64,000 nucleotides of DNA from NCBI GenBank assembly GCA_900088475.1, contig FLMG01001021.1, positions 1-64,000 of the forward strand. Reading direction: 5' to 3'. This stretch comes from Hyphochytrium catenoides. Lineage: Eukaryota > Sar > Hyphochytriomycetes > Hyphochytriales > Hyphochytriaceae. Of the stretch, positions 23,426-34,569 are shown in pieces; within the stretch, counting starts at the first letter, position 1, and every line of letters starts with the position of its first letter. A model generated the notes under the pieces. It had not been told where the DNA came from. It saw nothing but the letters and a program-made list of their open reading frames with translations, and made no database searches. Position numbers and translations under genes: made by a program.

Positions 23426-25750
23426 ATGGGAGGGAAGAAGGCGAGAGGGAAGCAGGCATCGCCAGGGAAAACCCAAGGACCGTCTGCTACGGGTAATCTT
23501 CAAAGCCTTGCACTTCTTCAGGAGCTAAGCTCTGTGGTAAATGATATTCCTGCCTGGAAAAATGACTTATGGAACCACTTTCAGCGAATGTTCTCACTGC
23601 TTAAACAGCTGATAGAATCTCAGCGGTGCATGTGCATGGACCTCCTAGCCACGGATGCGGCAACGTCTGTGCCTAACTCAGAGAGGTTTCAAGAGTTGGA
23701 GGAGTGGGTTTATAGACATTCAGCGGAACATCACGGCAGAACAGAAGAGTGTAAAGTGTTTGAGATTCGAGACGTAGGAGAGGGAAGAGGTCATGGCCTC
23801 GTGTGCACGACAGCTACTCAGGTAACAAGCCTTTTGCTTCTATTAGAGAACTTCATTGCCTACCGCTGGTTTACATTCGGTACTAACCGGCCAGACCTCT
23901 TATACCTTAAAAGGGCCGCGGTCGCTCTGGCTTCCCCTCTCTTGTCGTTCGCACTGTCCCTATGTGTTTCAATTCTACTTCTGCAATACCACGGTTATTG
24001 TCAAGTCATCACATTTGCTCTCCGCTTTTTCTCTGTCCAGGCAGCTCTTCTGCAATACCGCGTACTGCTCCCTCTCTGTCACCTTTGCTTCTTTTTCCTT
24101 GGCTGGTTCTATCATTGCAGCACCACTTCCTTGCAGTGCCTAAGGAATGACGTTTCGCCGACCCTCTAATTGCTGCAGAAGGGAAAGAATATCTTGTCAG
24201 TTCCTCTGGAAGTAGCTCTGACGACCTGTGACAAACATACGTCACCGTGGATTCGCTGGGCACAGTCTTCTGACCCTCTGTTGCAAGCAAATCAGAGCCT
24301 ATCACTGGTGCTGCACTTGCTAGATGAGGCCGCTGACTACCATCACTCATTTTTCAAGCCTTATCTGCAGACGCTGCCAAAAAGCTACAATCTCCCTCTG
24401 TACTTCTCACTCTCCGATATAGACTCCCTGCGCTCATCCTCGATCTTCAAAAAGGTATTGCAGGTCTATGCCAGCACCGTTAAGCACTACTGCTATTTAT
24501 TTGGCCTGCTATCTAGCATCGTTAAAAAAGCTAAAGGAGGTGGGCCAAAAACATCGACTCTGACGGAAAGCAAGCTGGAGCATGCGGACAGACCACACTG
24601 GCGCGCTGAAAACCTTCTTGAGAAGTTTAGCTTCGAGAACTTTAGATGGGCGGTGGCGACCGCGATGTCTCGGCAAAACGAACTGGACATTGAGGATGGC
24701 GCCGGACATCGTCAGAAAGCGATGACACTAGTGCCACTATGGGACCTATGCAACCATGCAGCGGGCGAGCCCACAACCCAGGTCGATCTGACTGAGCAGC
24801 AGATCCAGCTATTGGCTATGGAGGATTATCGTCCCGGCCAAGAGATTGAAATGTGTTATGGCGCCCGCCCGAACTCGCAGCTCTTCATCTACGCTGGCTT
24901 CGTGGATGAGGGCAATCCTTACGACATGCTTGAGCTTTGGCTTCCTTATACGGTGGCGGACCCATTTGTAAAGCTGAAGCGGAGCCTACTGGAAAAGAGG
25001 TTGATGAGGATGGTAAGGGAGACACGACGTCTAGAGGACGCAGCGTCGTCGTTGATGATAAGCATCTATATGGGCAAATATCACTACCACTACTGGCGTT
25101 TGTTTGGTTGGCTGTGTTTCTCCTGTAGAGCTTGTGTTGGTTGCAGCGTCATATGAGCCGCTATTTCTTCTTCTGCAAGAGTGCTATCGACGCACTTCTC
25201 TAGCGTCAGCTATGAATAAGCCTGCTCACGTCTGCGCCAGCATTATCTATCTAATTCCTTCGCTGGCCCACATTTCTCACGAGCCCTCTGTCTTTGTATA
25301 TGACTTCTGGTGACTCACGCTTGCTTCTTGCCTCTTTTCTCCATACGGATGCAGGACACATCGCCAGAAGGAGAGCTATTACTTCCCTGCATAATCTTAG
25401 CCGATGGCTCTGTTACCAAGGATACCCTAACCGCTATTCAAACTCTCCACCTCGACAAATCAGAGATTGCTAGCGCACTTAGAGGCGAAAGTTCCGTGGA
25501 CCTACTTTCTGACGCCAGGGCCTCAACTGCACGGGAATTCCTGCTTACCGGACTCCAGAAGTTTGACCTTCAGCTCTCGAAGGCGAATCACGGCAGCTCA
25601 GAACGTGAGAGAGACGACGATACAAAGTCCAAATCGCGGCCGTCGCAGTCGTGGGTTGATCAAACTATAGAGAAGCTGAAGAGAGAGGAGCTGCGCTTAA
25701 TAAGGTTGGCAATTAATAAGCTTCAGGAAGCCGCGCCTAATAGCAGCTGA
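23426..25750 (+). CDS. SETD3-type SET-domain protein methyltransferase
   Basis: Three exons, 23426-23821, 24179-25012 and 25355-25750, all in phase 0, give 541 residues (human SETD3 has 594). SET landmarks appear in order: GRGHGLV at the end of exon 1, PYLQTLPKSYNLPLYF, FRWAVATAMSRQNELDIEDG, PLWDLCNHAAG (the NHxxxG cofactor site) and MCYGARPNSQLFIYAGF. The last exon matches the Rubisco-LSMT-type substrate-binding domain in layout (REFLLTGLQKFDLQL) and ends in a charged helix. In animals SETD3 methylates a histidine of actin; plant relatives methylate chloroplast proteins. The order RQN...NHxxG...YGxRxN and the spacing favour SETD3 over the plant enzyme, but the substrate is inferred. It converges on the FHA gene with 184 bases between stops. 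Confidence 0.88.
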
Positions 25751-25934
25751 CGGGAGCTAGCATTGAGGAAAGGGTAACGCTCTTCTGGCGCGTTAAAGAG
25801 TCCTATTACCCCTTCTTATTGCAGATGTGAGCCTCACTGTTCAAAGGCGCCGCTCTCTCTTTGTACTCTCTCTCTCTTTCCTTCGAAGGCTCGCTTGGTC
25901 CTCATTTTGTACGACTATCGAAGGATAGCTCTTG

Positions 25935-28900
25935 CTATACTCCTTCCCTTTCTGCGGGAACCGAACGCACCGACGACGACCTCTCTAGTGGCAGGTAGTC
26001 CGTACAGCTGCCGGGCGAAGGGTTCCAAGACGCTTTTTCTCTCTGGGCCTCTGTGTATATGGGTTCGGACTCGTCATCGTCATTAGGTTCCCCATCTTCT
26101 TCCCGTCCTTGAGGATCCTCAGGAGACGGTTCAACGTCATCTGGGTCACCTACGATTTTGAGGTCAATGCTTCTTCTAATCCAAAAGCTTAATGGCATAT
26201 GGGCGGAACCAGAGAAGGAGAGGTACACAAGATGCAAATGAGACTTCAAGACTATTTTACGCCACGAGAAGGAGGGGTGACTGGCCGGTTGTGACTACTT
26301 CTCAGAGAGAACTTCAAGAGATCTAGATTAACATAAAGGAGAGGAGCGGCGAGACAAAGAAAGTGCGCCTATTGTCTAGATTACCTTTAGTTCTGGGAGA
26401 AGAGACGGTATATGAGTCAATGTCGACCATGGCCTCCTGTTTAGCTTGTGCATCCATGTTGTCTCCTTCATCTTCTTCAGGGGTCCCTACTTCTTTTCCA
26501 GCTCCTGCACTCCCGTCGCCCTCTGAGGACTCTTGATCCTCGTCCCGAGACTCATTTTGAGTCTCCACGTCCATGCCGTCTCCTCGACTCAACTGTGAAA
26601 ACCTTCTATTCTCTTCAGCCGAAAGTAGGGGTCGAACTGTTCAAGGGAGTTAGTGCTTTCTTGGTCGTTATCATGCACAAAAGAACAAAAGTTCATTCTT
26701 TGTCGAAGACGCGGAACTGGAAAGGAGGAAAAGTGATAGATTACCTCTCTCATGCTGGCTGGGATGACTATGGACTACACGCATAGACAGATCCTGCTGT
26801 GTTGAAGTAACATCTTCAAAAGCGCCCCTGTTGCTTGCTTTCTTCTCATTAGCTAAAAAAATACTTCCAAGCGATGAAAGAGACTCGGCAAATGGCTGGA
26901 ATAGGTTCATCATGTTTTTTGTTGTTGCCTCGAGGACGTCCATCTTGGCCTCCAGCATTAAACTTCTTTCCTCCGCGAAGCTGCCGACAATTACTTAGAA
27001 ACTGAGCTAGTCATATAAGGGGATTCTAGCTACCTGGCACGCTCTTCTGCTTTTTTTCGCTCGCACACTTGAGACACCAGTTTGTCTTTGAGACCTTGCA
27101 CTTCAGTGGTAGCGCTGTTACTCCTATTTTTCTCGTCTTCCAGGAGAGCTGCAAGAGAAGATGCCTTCGTTGCAAGCTCTTCCATTTTCATCTGCATACA
27201 TGCAAGCTGAAGCCATGTCTCAACTCTGCAAAGACTTATCCCCTCATACCTCCAACAGTCGCGATGAATTGCGAGCCGCTATCTGCTCTTCGCTTTGTAG
27301 TCGTGCTTTCTCTCTATATTTCGTCAGGGCTTGCCGTTCTTCGTTTAGGGCAGAACGGTAATCCTCGCTCATTTTCTGGAATCGCCGAACTTCCTCTCTA
27401 GCTGCGACCAGGTCTGCCTCCAGAGACTAATAAGAAAATGAAGAACATCGTCATTACCGGTCTTCTTTTCTTATTATAGACCACTTTACCTCCTTCTCTA
27501 CTTCCAAAGCCGAGCACTTCAACACGGCGCTTTCTAAGTGTGTAAGAGCTTTGTTCTTTTCAGTCTCAGTGTGTTTGAAGGCTTCTGTAAGGTCTGCCTT
27601 CTCTGATTTCCATTTTCCCTGTCCCATGAATGATTAACCGTTACCATCATCCTGTCAAGATTAGCGTAAGAAAGGGACACTCTACCTCCAAAGTCCTAAG
27701 TTGGTTGAGCTCTTCCTCATGCTTTGCAGCCATTGCAGTTGCCTCCGAAAGCTAAAAAGGTCGAGTTTTTTGAGCCAAGGATAAGTAAGGTTGCTCTAGC
27801 GTCCTCGTTACCTGCATTCTATAGCGCTCCAACTCTTCCTTAATAGTGGCAAGAGACCGATGCAAGTCCAAAGATCTATTCTCAGCATTCTCTTTTGATT
27901 GTTGTAGCACTTGAATAAGACGCTCCGCTTCAGACGATGACTATGGAGATGTACGAGTCAGACCAGGGATGACAGAGAAATGACGTCATAACAAACCTTC
28001 TTTGTGACTTCGAGCTGATCTCTCATCTCTTCCAGCTCTAGGCGAAGTCTACCATTCTCATCCGTGAAATGGTCTTTTTCCTTAACATACTCTGACGACT
28101 TCGTGTCCAGCTCGCGGTATTGCTTTGACTTGAGCTCAAGTTCCTCTTTGAGGTCATCTACCTCTTGAGTAAGTTCCTAGAGCAGCAAGGATCGTAAATC
28201 CTTATTTGTCATCTAATAAACGATCCTGTGAACGGTCCCAACCCTTAATTTTGAGCACTGCTGTTCTCGTTCCCTCTCAAGTTCTGCAACGCGCTCTTGC
28301 TCTAAAGTCAATCGGACTCGCAAATCCTGTATCCAAGATTAGCGTTGGTTGAAAATGGTTCTATACGACACACATACTGCATTCAGCTGCTGAATTCTAG
28401 AGACTGCTGCGATACCCGTTGCCTCGGGAGCTGAAGGATGTCTAGCTAGTGGGTCTGGAAGCCTTTCTGCTGAGAAATGTGTTTTCTTCAAAGGGGTAGC
28501 CTTCAGGATGAGAGTATATTAGACCTTGAGACCTCAACAGGCAGTAGTCTATAGACACATCATTTTGGGTGAGCTACCTCTGAGGTCTCGGCGCTATTGA
28601 GTGAACGCTTGCCCAGATTGGTGAAGGCTTCTGATGCTGGAGAAAGACGGCTTCCATTGGCAGTCTCAAGTCTAAGGTCAGACGTAGTTAGCCCAACTCT
28701 AATTGTAAAGTTATGGCTTGCGTAACATAACGTACTTTGGCGGTTCTAAGCGGTATGCGTGCTGGGGAATAGCTGGATATTGGTCAGGGATTAAGGGCAA
28801 TAGGGACACCATAAGACTAAAGTAAGGTGTTCGTACCTGACTGGCGTTTCCTTCTGGGGTTAGTTAAGGAGAGTATGTCTCCGAAGTTGATCGCTTTTGT

Positions 28901-29375
28901 CTTGCCCTTTCCAACCAGTTCGCCATTTATAAAGGTCCCATTGGTGCTGAATAGCGTGTCAGACGAGCATATTGCGTAAGAAGTTATGAGTGATACCTAT
29001 GGTCAGAGACGCTGACCCAGACGCCATCGCCTGCTTTTGAATAGGAGATGATGCAATGCTAGATGAGTTAGGTAGGCGAGGATTAGTACATATATAAAAA
29101 GGAAGGTCATTGAAGGCTCTACTACCTGTCCACTAACATAAGGCAGGCCCAAAACAATGTCACAGTTAGCCGCTTTTCGTCCGATGACATGTCTTCCCTA
29201 TAATAAGATTGGTCAAGAAAACGACAGGTTGAGCAGCTTAAGGTCTCTCGCCCTTACGTCTTACCGATGTGAGGCTGATATCAGGTTCTTCTCCGACTAA
29301 AGTGGCGGAGCTATTCTCGTCCTTGACAAACTTCAGAACGCCCCAGGCATCAGCGATATCCGTCGGCGGGCTCAT
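25935..29375 (-). CDS. FHA-domain long coiled-coil protein, 17 exons
   Basis: Exons: 29375-29265, 29197-29126, 29058-28997, 28946-28837, 28772-28736, 28671-28578, 28500-28378, 28326-28243, 28176-27997, 27940-27812, 27751-27686, 27618-27490, 27426-27250, 27191-27034, 26980-26745, 26636-26385, 26149-25935. They total 744 residues with consistent phases. Residues about 12-118 form an FHA phosphothreonine-binding domain: GRHVIGRKAANCDIVL, HCIISY and STNGTFINGELV are its three signature blocks. From about 170 to 590 the protein is a heptad-like coiled coil (QERVAELERERE, EELELKSKQYRELD). The tail is acidic and low-complexity (ESRDEDQESSEGDGS). This suggests a scaffold recruited to phosphorylated partners, possibly centrosomal, ciliary or nuclear. 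No specific orthologue was recognised. Most introns are 55-100 bases. Confidence 0.85.
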
Positions 29376-30501
29376 GATCGCCTTTGCTGAAGGCTGTCTG
29401 CGACGTACTTAGAGGCCTTGCGGTTCGTCAACAATACCCTGGAGACCCAGTGGATCGACACAGAAATTTGATCAATGAAAGCTCCATGCTGCATGCTGCA
29501 GAAGTAATGCAGAAACTGAGTCGAACCACACTTTTCTCCTTGCCATCTCTTCTTTGTTTTCAAATGCTTTTCGATGTAACCTCCCGTCCTCTCTCAGACA
29601 TCAAATCAGAACGCCTCGGAATGCGATTGGAGAGCCGCAAAACTGGAGCGGAGGCTTTTACGTAAACGCGCACAAAACTTACAGTACTTTCCATTAGATT
29701 GGCATATTCTCATTTGCAAAGAAGCCGAAAACGGTTATCTGAGTCGAGTAGGAAACACCTCCTTCCCGCCAAAATTGTGGTCTCCAAATATAAGTACCCG
29801 CAGCCCGCGCTCTATACAGTACAGTCGTAAAAGACTTGGAAGAGATGGGATAAATTTTAGAGGGCGAAGTCTTGGGTCATTGTATCACTGGGAATGTACT
29901 CGCGAGTTGCCGTTTAAAGGGTCTGGTTATGCTTGACCCTGAAGCCTTACAAGGATTCCTGGATTTGAGAGAGTGTACTGTTGAAGTTCTCAACCCAATG
30001 CATAGACCCAAAAGTGGAATCAGAGAACCGGTGGCACTTGTCCTCCTGTCACATGCTAAGAGTAAGTGTCTTCCAACGACGAGGCTGTTAGGCTTAGAAA
30101 CGTCCTCACCGCGAAAACTCTAAACCGGCGAGAGTTCTCGACCTCAAAGTAAGTGTCAATGGAGCATGAGACTTGTGCTGCTTATGTAGGTTGGTAAGCC
30201 AAGGACATGAATCACTTTATATTTTGGTGCTTCGCCCACCTTTTAGATTTAGTCGTCTTGTTGAGACCACCAGTAAGCGAGGGGCTGACGTAAGTATCAG
30301 CTAGTCCGTCACGGTGAGGAGAGGTAAAGTTAGCACTGAGCAATCAGATTTTGAGGATGCAGGCCATATTTATCAGATCAACCTGTACGCTTTTCCAAAA
30401 GCACCCTCGCCAATACTTAACAGTGCCTGCAGAGACCACTGTCTCGCCCTGCTGAAGGAGACTCTCGATTTTGAGGTTAGCTGGCCTAAACGTGCACTAC
30501 T
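29376..30501. other. Intergenic, no supported gene
   Basis: About 1.1 kb between two minus-strand genes, with the FHA gene promoter expected near 29.4-29.9 kb. Plus-strand frames at 29872-30123 and 30314-30505 show no family signal. Confidence 0.5.
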
Positions 30502-32588
30502 TTAGCACCCAAGCAAGCTCAACTCGCGTGATTCCTTATACCGGTGAACTTCCAGTTTTCCTTTTCGTGAGTCGTCCTGGTCAGCAGCTATTACACCTTG
30601 TGCCTCCAAATAGTCCACAGAGAGATCCTGCACCTCATAATCTTCAGGGCCAAGCAGCTAATCGGTCCCTGCAAGTGCTTGTGTGACTCACCGGGGAGTT
30701 GACTGGATCAGCACTAGGAAGAGGGGTGTACGGTGGAATGACCTCAACTAAGTTGCCCCAATCCAAGCTAGTGAAGAATGAATGCCCCTGGAATCAATGT
30801 ACCCGTGTAGCATAATGTCGGCGCATCATTATGGTTGATGGAGAAATTTCGATTGAGGGTAGAAGAGAAGTGGTATGAAGACAGGATCGAAGAAGGTAGG
30901 GTTGCCCTCACCATCATGCGCTGGTAGAAAACGTCAACCCTATCACCACCGACCCGACTATGTGGGTCCTGTTGGAAGTGTTGGAGAGTACTCATCTTAG
31001 TGGCCGACATAGAAGGCTTAATGGACGAAAGAAGTAGCACAACCTGCTACTTACAGGCTGAAGAAGCGTCCCGAGAAGATCCTGTGCCACTTGAGGCAGT
31101 GCTGGAGGAAATTGAAATCCTTCGACTGGATGGCTAACTATCATCTGATACGTTAAGAACTCTGTTGCCCCGTGGAAGAGGTGGCAGCCGACTAGCATCT
31201 TAGTATTGAGGTGGAAACCGTCACGGTTAGATTAGAGTCAAGAAACCTTTAAAGAAGTCCCTCCAAGCTACCTGGTACACAATGCATCCGAGGGCCCAGA
31301 GATCGCACGCAGGCCCCACTAACCCCTGATTGATGACTTCTGGAGCTAGGTATTCAGCAGTGCCACAAAAGGTATTCGCTCTCGCTGCCCCTGGAACTAC
31401 TTTCTTTTGATAGGATGAGATGTTGTCTGGAAAGGCTTATTATATTATGCTTGGCATAACCGTACCTTGGCCGTACTAAAGTCTGCAAGCTTAACGTGGC
31501 CCCTGCCGCTGATTACGTGGGTGTTAGCAAATGATTCGATGGGTATTATGGCCGCACCAAGTAGTCAGAAGACGGACAGAAGTTTAAAGATGTCTAAGAA
31601 CAAGTGTTCATGTCAACCGGTAAGACGATACGAAGACTTTTTTGCGGAAGGAAAGGTAAGGTTGGCGATGTGTGACCTCTAACTTACTCCAGCAAGACGT
31701 TCTCAGGTTTAAGGTCACGGTGAATAATGCCCTACCACACAAAGAGGAGTGCATTCAGTCCACTGTCCCGTTCGTATGCAACACTGTCACGTCCTAATAG
31801 AAAATGCTATAGCACCTGTCCATGTAGGTAGCGCAGCGCTAGTAATATTTCTGCAATTAAAAAGCGGGCACAATCGACAGGACACACTGGGATAGGTCCG
31901 GTGGCCTTCGGCGCGGCCAGGTAGTGGCTGACATTTGTGTTAGAGAAGGGGTGAACTTGATAGGCATTGGTCAGAGCGATACCTGATAACCCCTAGTAGA
32001 TCACCACCTGCGCAGTACTCCAGGGCGATAAATAGGTTAGAGCTGGTCTGCGGTTGTGGAGGAGATCGTTGAAAGTCGAAGGCTAATGTTAGTCAAAAGA
32101 GAGAGGACGGCGTCTGCCAAGGACGGGTTCGCTTTCTTAGTAAGCAGATATGTGGGAGGTGCACTCCCTAAGAGAAAGATTCCAAGTAGTCAGGGCTCTT
32201 CCTGGCACGAAGGTACCTGACGACGACTGACCTGAAAGGTACCGTAAATTTGTACAATGTTACTCTGGTTGAGAGCAGCGAGCATCTGGCGTTCTGTCAT
32301 CACTGCCTTGATTTGCCTTTGCTTCTGGATCTGCGACTTCTGCATGATTTTTAAGCAACAAACTCTCCCAGTAGGCTTATGGCGAGCTTGAACGACCTGG
32401 TAGATTGTGTTTCTCGTCAATTGGACAATTTTTCTAAAGAGTAAGGACCCACACCCGTCGTTAATAACTGGCGATTAATGCCTTACATGGGCAAAGCAAC
32501 CTTCACCTAAATGTTTTCCAATGTCAAAGTCCAGAAGCCTTAAAGTGCACCGTCCCAAGAGACAATTCCCAGAGTCCAGGGATGTCAT
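30502..32588 (-). CDS. PDK1-like AGC protein kinase with DFS motif
   Basis: Eleven exons: 32588-32487, 32396-32232, 32047-31983, 31927-31816, 31731-31688, 31502-31466, 31403-31272, 31198-31055, 30968-30912, 30787-30692, 30657-30502; 369 residues, all phases consistent. Kinase motifs in order: Gly loop LGEGCFAH, catalytic Lys in CCLKIM (K50), EYCAGGDLL, HRDLKPEN (152-159), DFSTAK (170-175), activation loop NTFCGTAEYLAPE, DLWALGCIVYQM, and a PDK1-like C-lobe with the ATEFLTYQMI segment and HSFFTSLDWGNL. PDK1 phosphorylates the activation loop of other AGC kinases downstream of lipid signals. TAK after the DF motif is typical of PDK1, while FCGTAEYLAPE is closer to Akt/PKA. No PH domain is seen; the tail is only about 50 residues. 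Ser replaces the usual Gly of DFG. Confidence 0.87.
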
Positions 32589-33295
32589 TTTTGCTCACAA
32601 TACCCTGATTGGGGGGAAATTACCTAGCGCTGAGCGAGGCATGTCAAAAGCAGTTGGGAAAATGGCCGGGCCATCATAACAATGTCCAGCTGAATGTCAT
32701 TCTTGGGATGTCCTATGCCAGAGTCTGCGTGTTGATGCTCGTAACATCATCATGAAGTTTCGATCATCTAGGGAGACAGAGCCGTTGCGGAACGCTTCCT
32801 TCAATCCATGGGCCAGAAGGGTGGTAGCAACTTTATGGGTAGACAGCCCTAAAGCACCCCGCTGCCCGTAGACGTCTCCACGTTCCTTATCCCCTCCGAC
32901 GGTCAACCCTTAGTTCCTCTAGAGAAGCCAGTCGCCTTCATTTATCACCAGAATCAAAAGCGGCGGCTGCTTTGCTCCGTAAGAATGGCCGCTTCTTCCT
33001 ATAGAACTAGCGCACTTCTCGGTCCTAATAGAAGAACTGAAAGGTCACAGCCGAACGACGTTCTTTGTACTGTATCGTCTTTGTAGGACACAGAGACTCC
33101 ACCTTGAACATACAACTCCTACAACTCTCAAAGGAACAAAGGCCATTTCAACCAGTCATCCCCTTGGACAGCAGTGGCGCGTCTGGCGTGTTTCAAGTTT
33201 CAAGAGCTGTTCATCAGCAGAAACGGACATCAGTCTCTCTCGTACGATTACAGTACATACGTACATAGATCGAAGATTGAGGAACAGATCAGAGA
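32589..33295. other. Intergenic, no supported gene
   Basis: About 700 bases upstream of the kinase start. No exon with family support on either strand; the kinase promoter is expected here. Confidence 0.5.
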
Positions 33296-34437
33296 TCAGT
33301 CCTTTTCAGGGACTGTCGCACCGCAGATATCAACATTCCGGATCATGAAACGCTTCGTAATCCGAATCAAATGCCACTTATCTTGATACTGCTGCTCAGA
33401 TCCAGAATCCAGGAGACCCTCCGTTCTCTGTTCCCATCCCAGTTTTCCTCTTCCAATTTCTCCAGTCGTACTCCTGGAGTATTTGTTTTGAACTACCACA
33501 AGCTGCAAGCCTTGCTGTACTTGGGGAGCGAATTGCCATAAGAGCCAGATCAGGATGGTCAGTCCAGGCCTAAGAATTTCAATCACAAGCAAAGGCACTT
33601 GTCTCAGCAGGTATTATCTATAGATAACTAAACTCACACACCTTACCTAAGATGACCATGTCATATAAATAGCTGTTCAGGAGTCCCACTGGTCTTACTC
33701 TAGGCAGTTATGTATGGATATTGTTGGGCATATTACTACCGTGGCTGGATTGTGTATATCTGATTATTGAGCCCGCCATTGTTATAGAACAGCTATCCGA
33801 GCGTTGTTGAAGGGGCTGAGGAGACAGAGAGATAAGGGACAGTGATGAAGCGCAGAGAGAGACAAGAGGGTGGGAGAGCCAAGTCTACAGAGAGACAGAG
33901 CATACAGGGATGAAGACAGGAGAGAGAAGTGAGAGAGGGGGAAGAGAGGGAAAAGGGGAGAGAGAGAGGAAAAAAAGGAGAGAGAGAGAGAGAGAGAGAG
34001 TCGAGGGAGAGAGAGAGATTGCGTGGGAAGAAGGGGTAGGACCTATGTGGGAGCAGAGATGTAGAGAGCGAGGCATCAACAATGTGGAAGAGAGGAAGAG
34101 GGAGAAGTGCCGAGGACAGAGAGAAGGAAGAGAGCCGTTTCCTCCCTGCTTCAGAAGTGCAAGGAAGACCTTCTTCTGTGACCCTAAAGTTGGGAGCACA
34201 ATGCACAGCTCCGTCAAGGTAGCCTTGTATGTTACTTACGTTCCTAGTGGTCCATAGTCTCCAGAAGTCAAATCTGCGCCTGTCGACCGATTGCCCGCCC
34301 CACAAAGAAAAGAAGGTAACAAGTTGCAAGCAATAACATATCGCCTCTGATAAATCGGGAGTGGAGTAGAGCTTTCTGAGCTTATCGTCGCTGCTGCTTG
34401 AGGTTGTGAGAGGAGGACATCGCTGACAGCGTCTCAA
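33296..34437 (-). CDS. Possible multi-exon gene fragment, unknown function
   Basis: Weak model. A frame at 34437-34240 (LRKLYSTPDLSEAICYC, then aromatic and basic residues) ends at a good gtaagt donor but has no in-frame ATG. A second possible exon lies near 33811-33736. A hydrophobic stretch follows (RPVGLLNSYLYDMVIL, ending at about 33652). The last frame, 33599-33296, carries IEILRPGLTILIWLLWQF and then a charged tail to a stop. The phases of the last two pieces agree (phase 1). The layout faintly recalls PEX11-type membrane proteins, but I would not assign it. In this model the GA-rich tract sits inside an intron. Confidence 0.2.
33951..34018. repeat. GA-rich microsatellite
   Basis: A nearly pure AG dinucleotide run with a short A tract and one interruption, set in a wider purine-rich stretch (about 33840-34130). 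The opposite strand reads as a CT tract. Artificial open frames with SLSLSL or ERERER runs come from it and are not counted as genes. Confidence 0.9.
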
Positions 34438-34569
34438 GCAAACGCTGGTGATTGAATACGTCAGCTGGATGGGCCACGCTTCCAGTTAGCAAAAAACTCC
34501 TGTTTTGGAGCCTCAAGGACCTTGCCGCTTCTGCCGTTCTCTTAGGTCTTGCAAGCACATTCAGGCACC

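Noticed and set aside
24937-25128. Extra exon in the SETD3-like gene (QISLPLLAFVWLAV)
   Set aside because: It would need a very short or phase-breaking intron; a direct phase-0 junction from 25012 to 25355 aligns with the family.
27227-27250. A 24-base intron in the FHA gene
   Set aside because: It is too short and leaves the frame wrong. A 58-base intron (27249-27192) with good sites keeps the phase.
32397-32434. Acceptor at 32434 that would add about 12 residues to the kinase Gly-loop exon
   Set aside because: It breaks the reading phase. The acceptor just before 32396 keeps phase and restores LGEGCFAHVVQARHKPTG.
33793-34437. 214-codon minus-strand frame through the CT/GA tract
   Set aside because: The SLSLSLSP run is a translation of a microsatellite, and a strong gtaagt donor lies before it.
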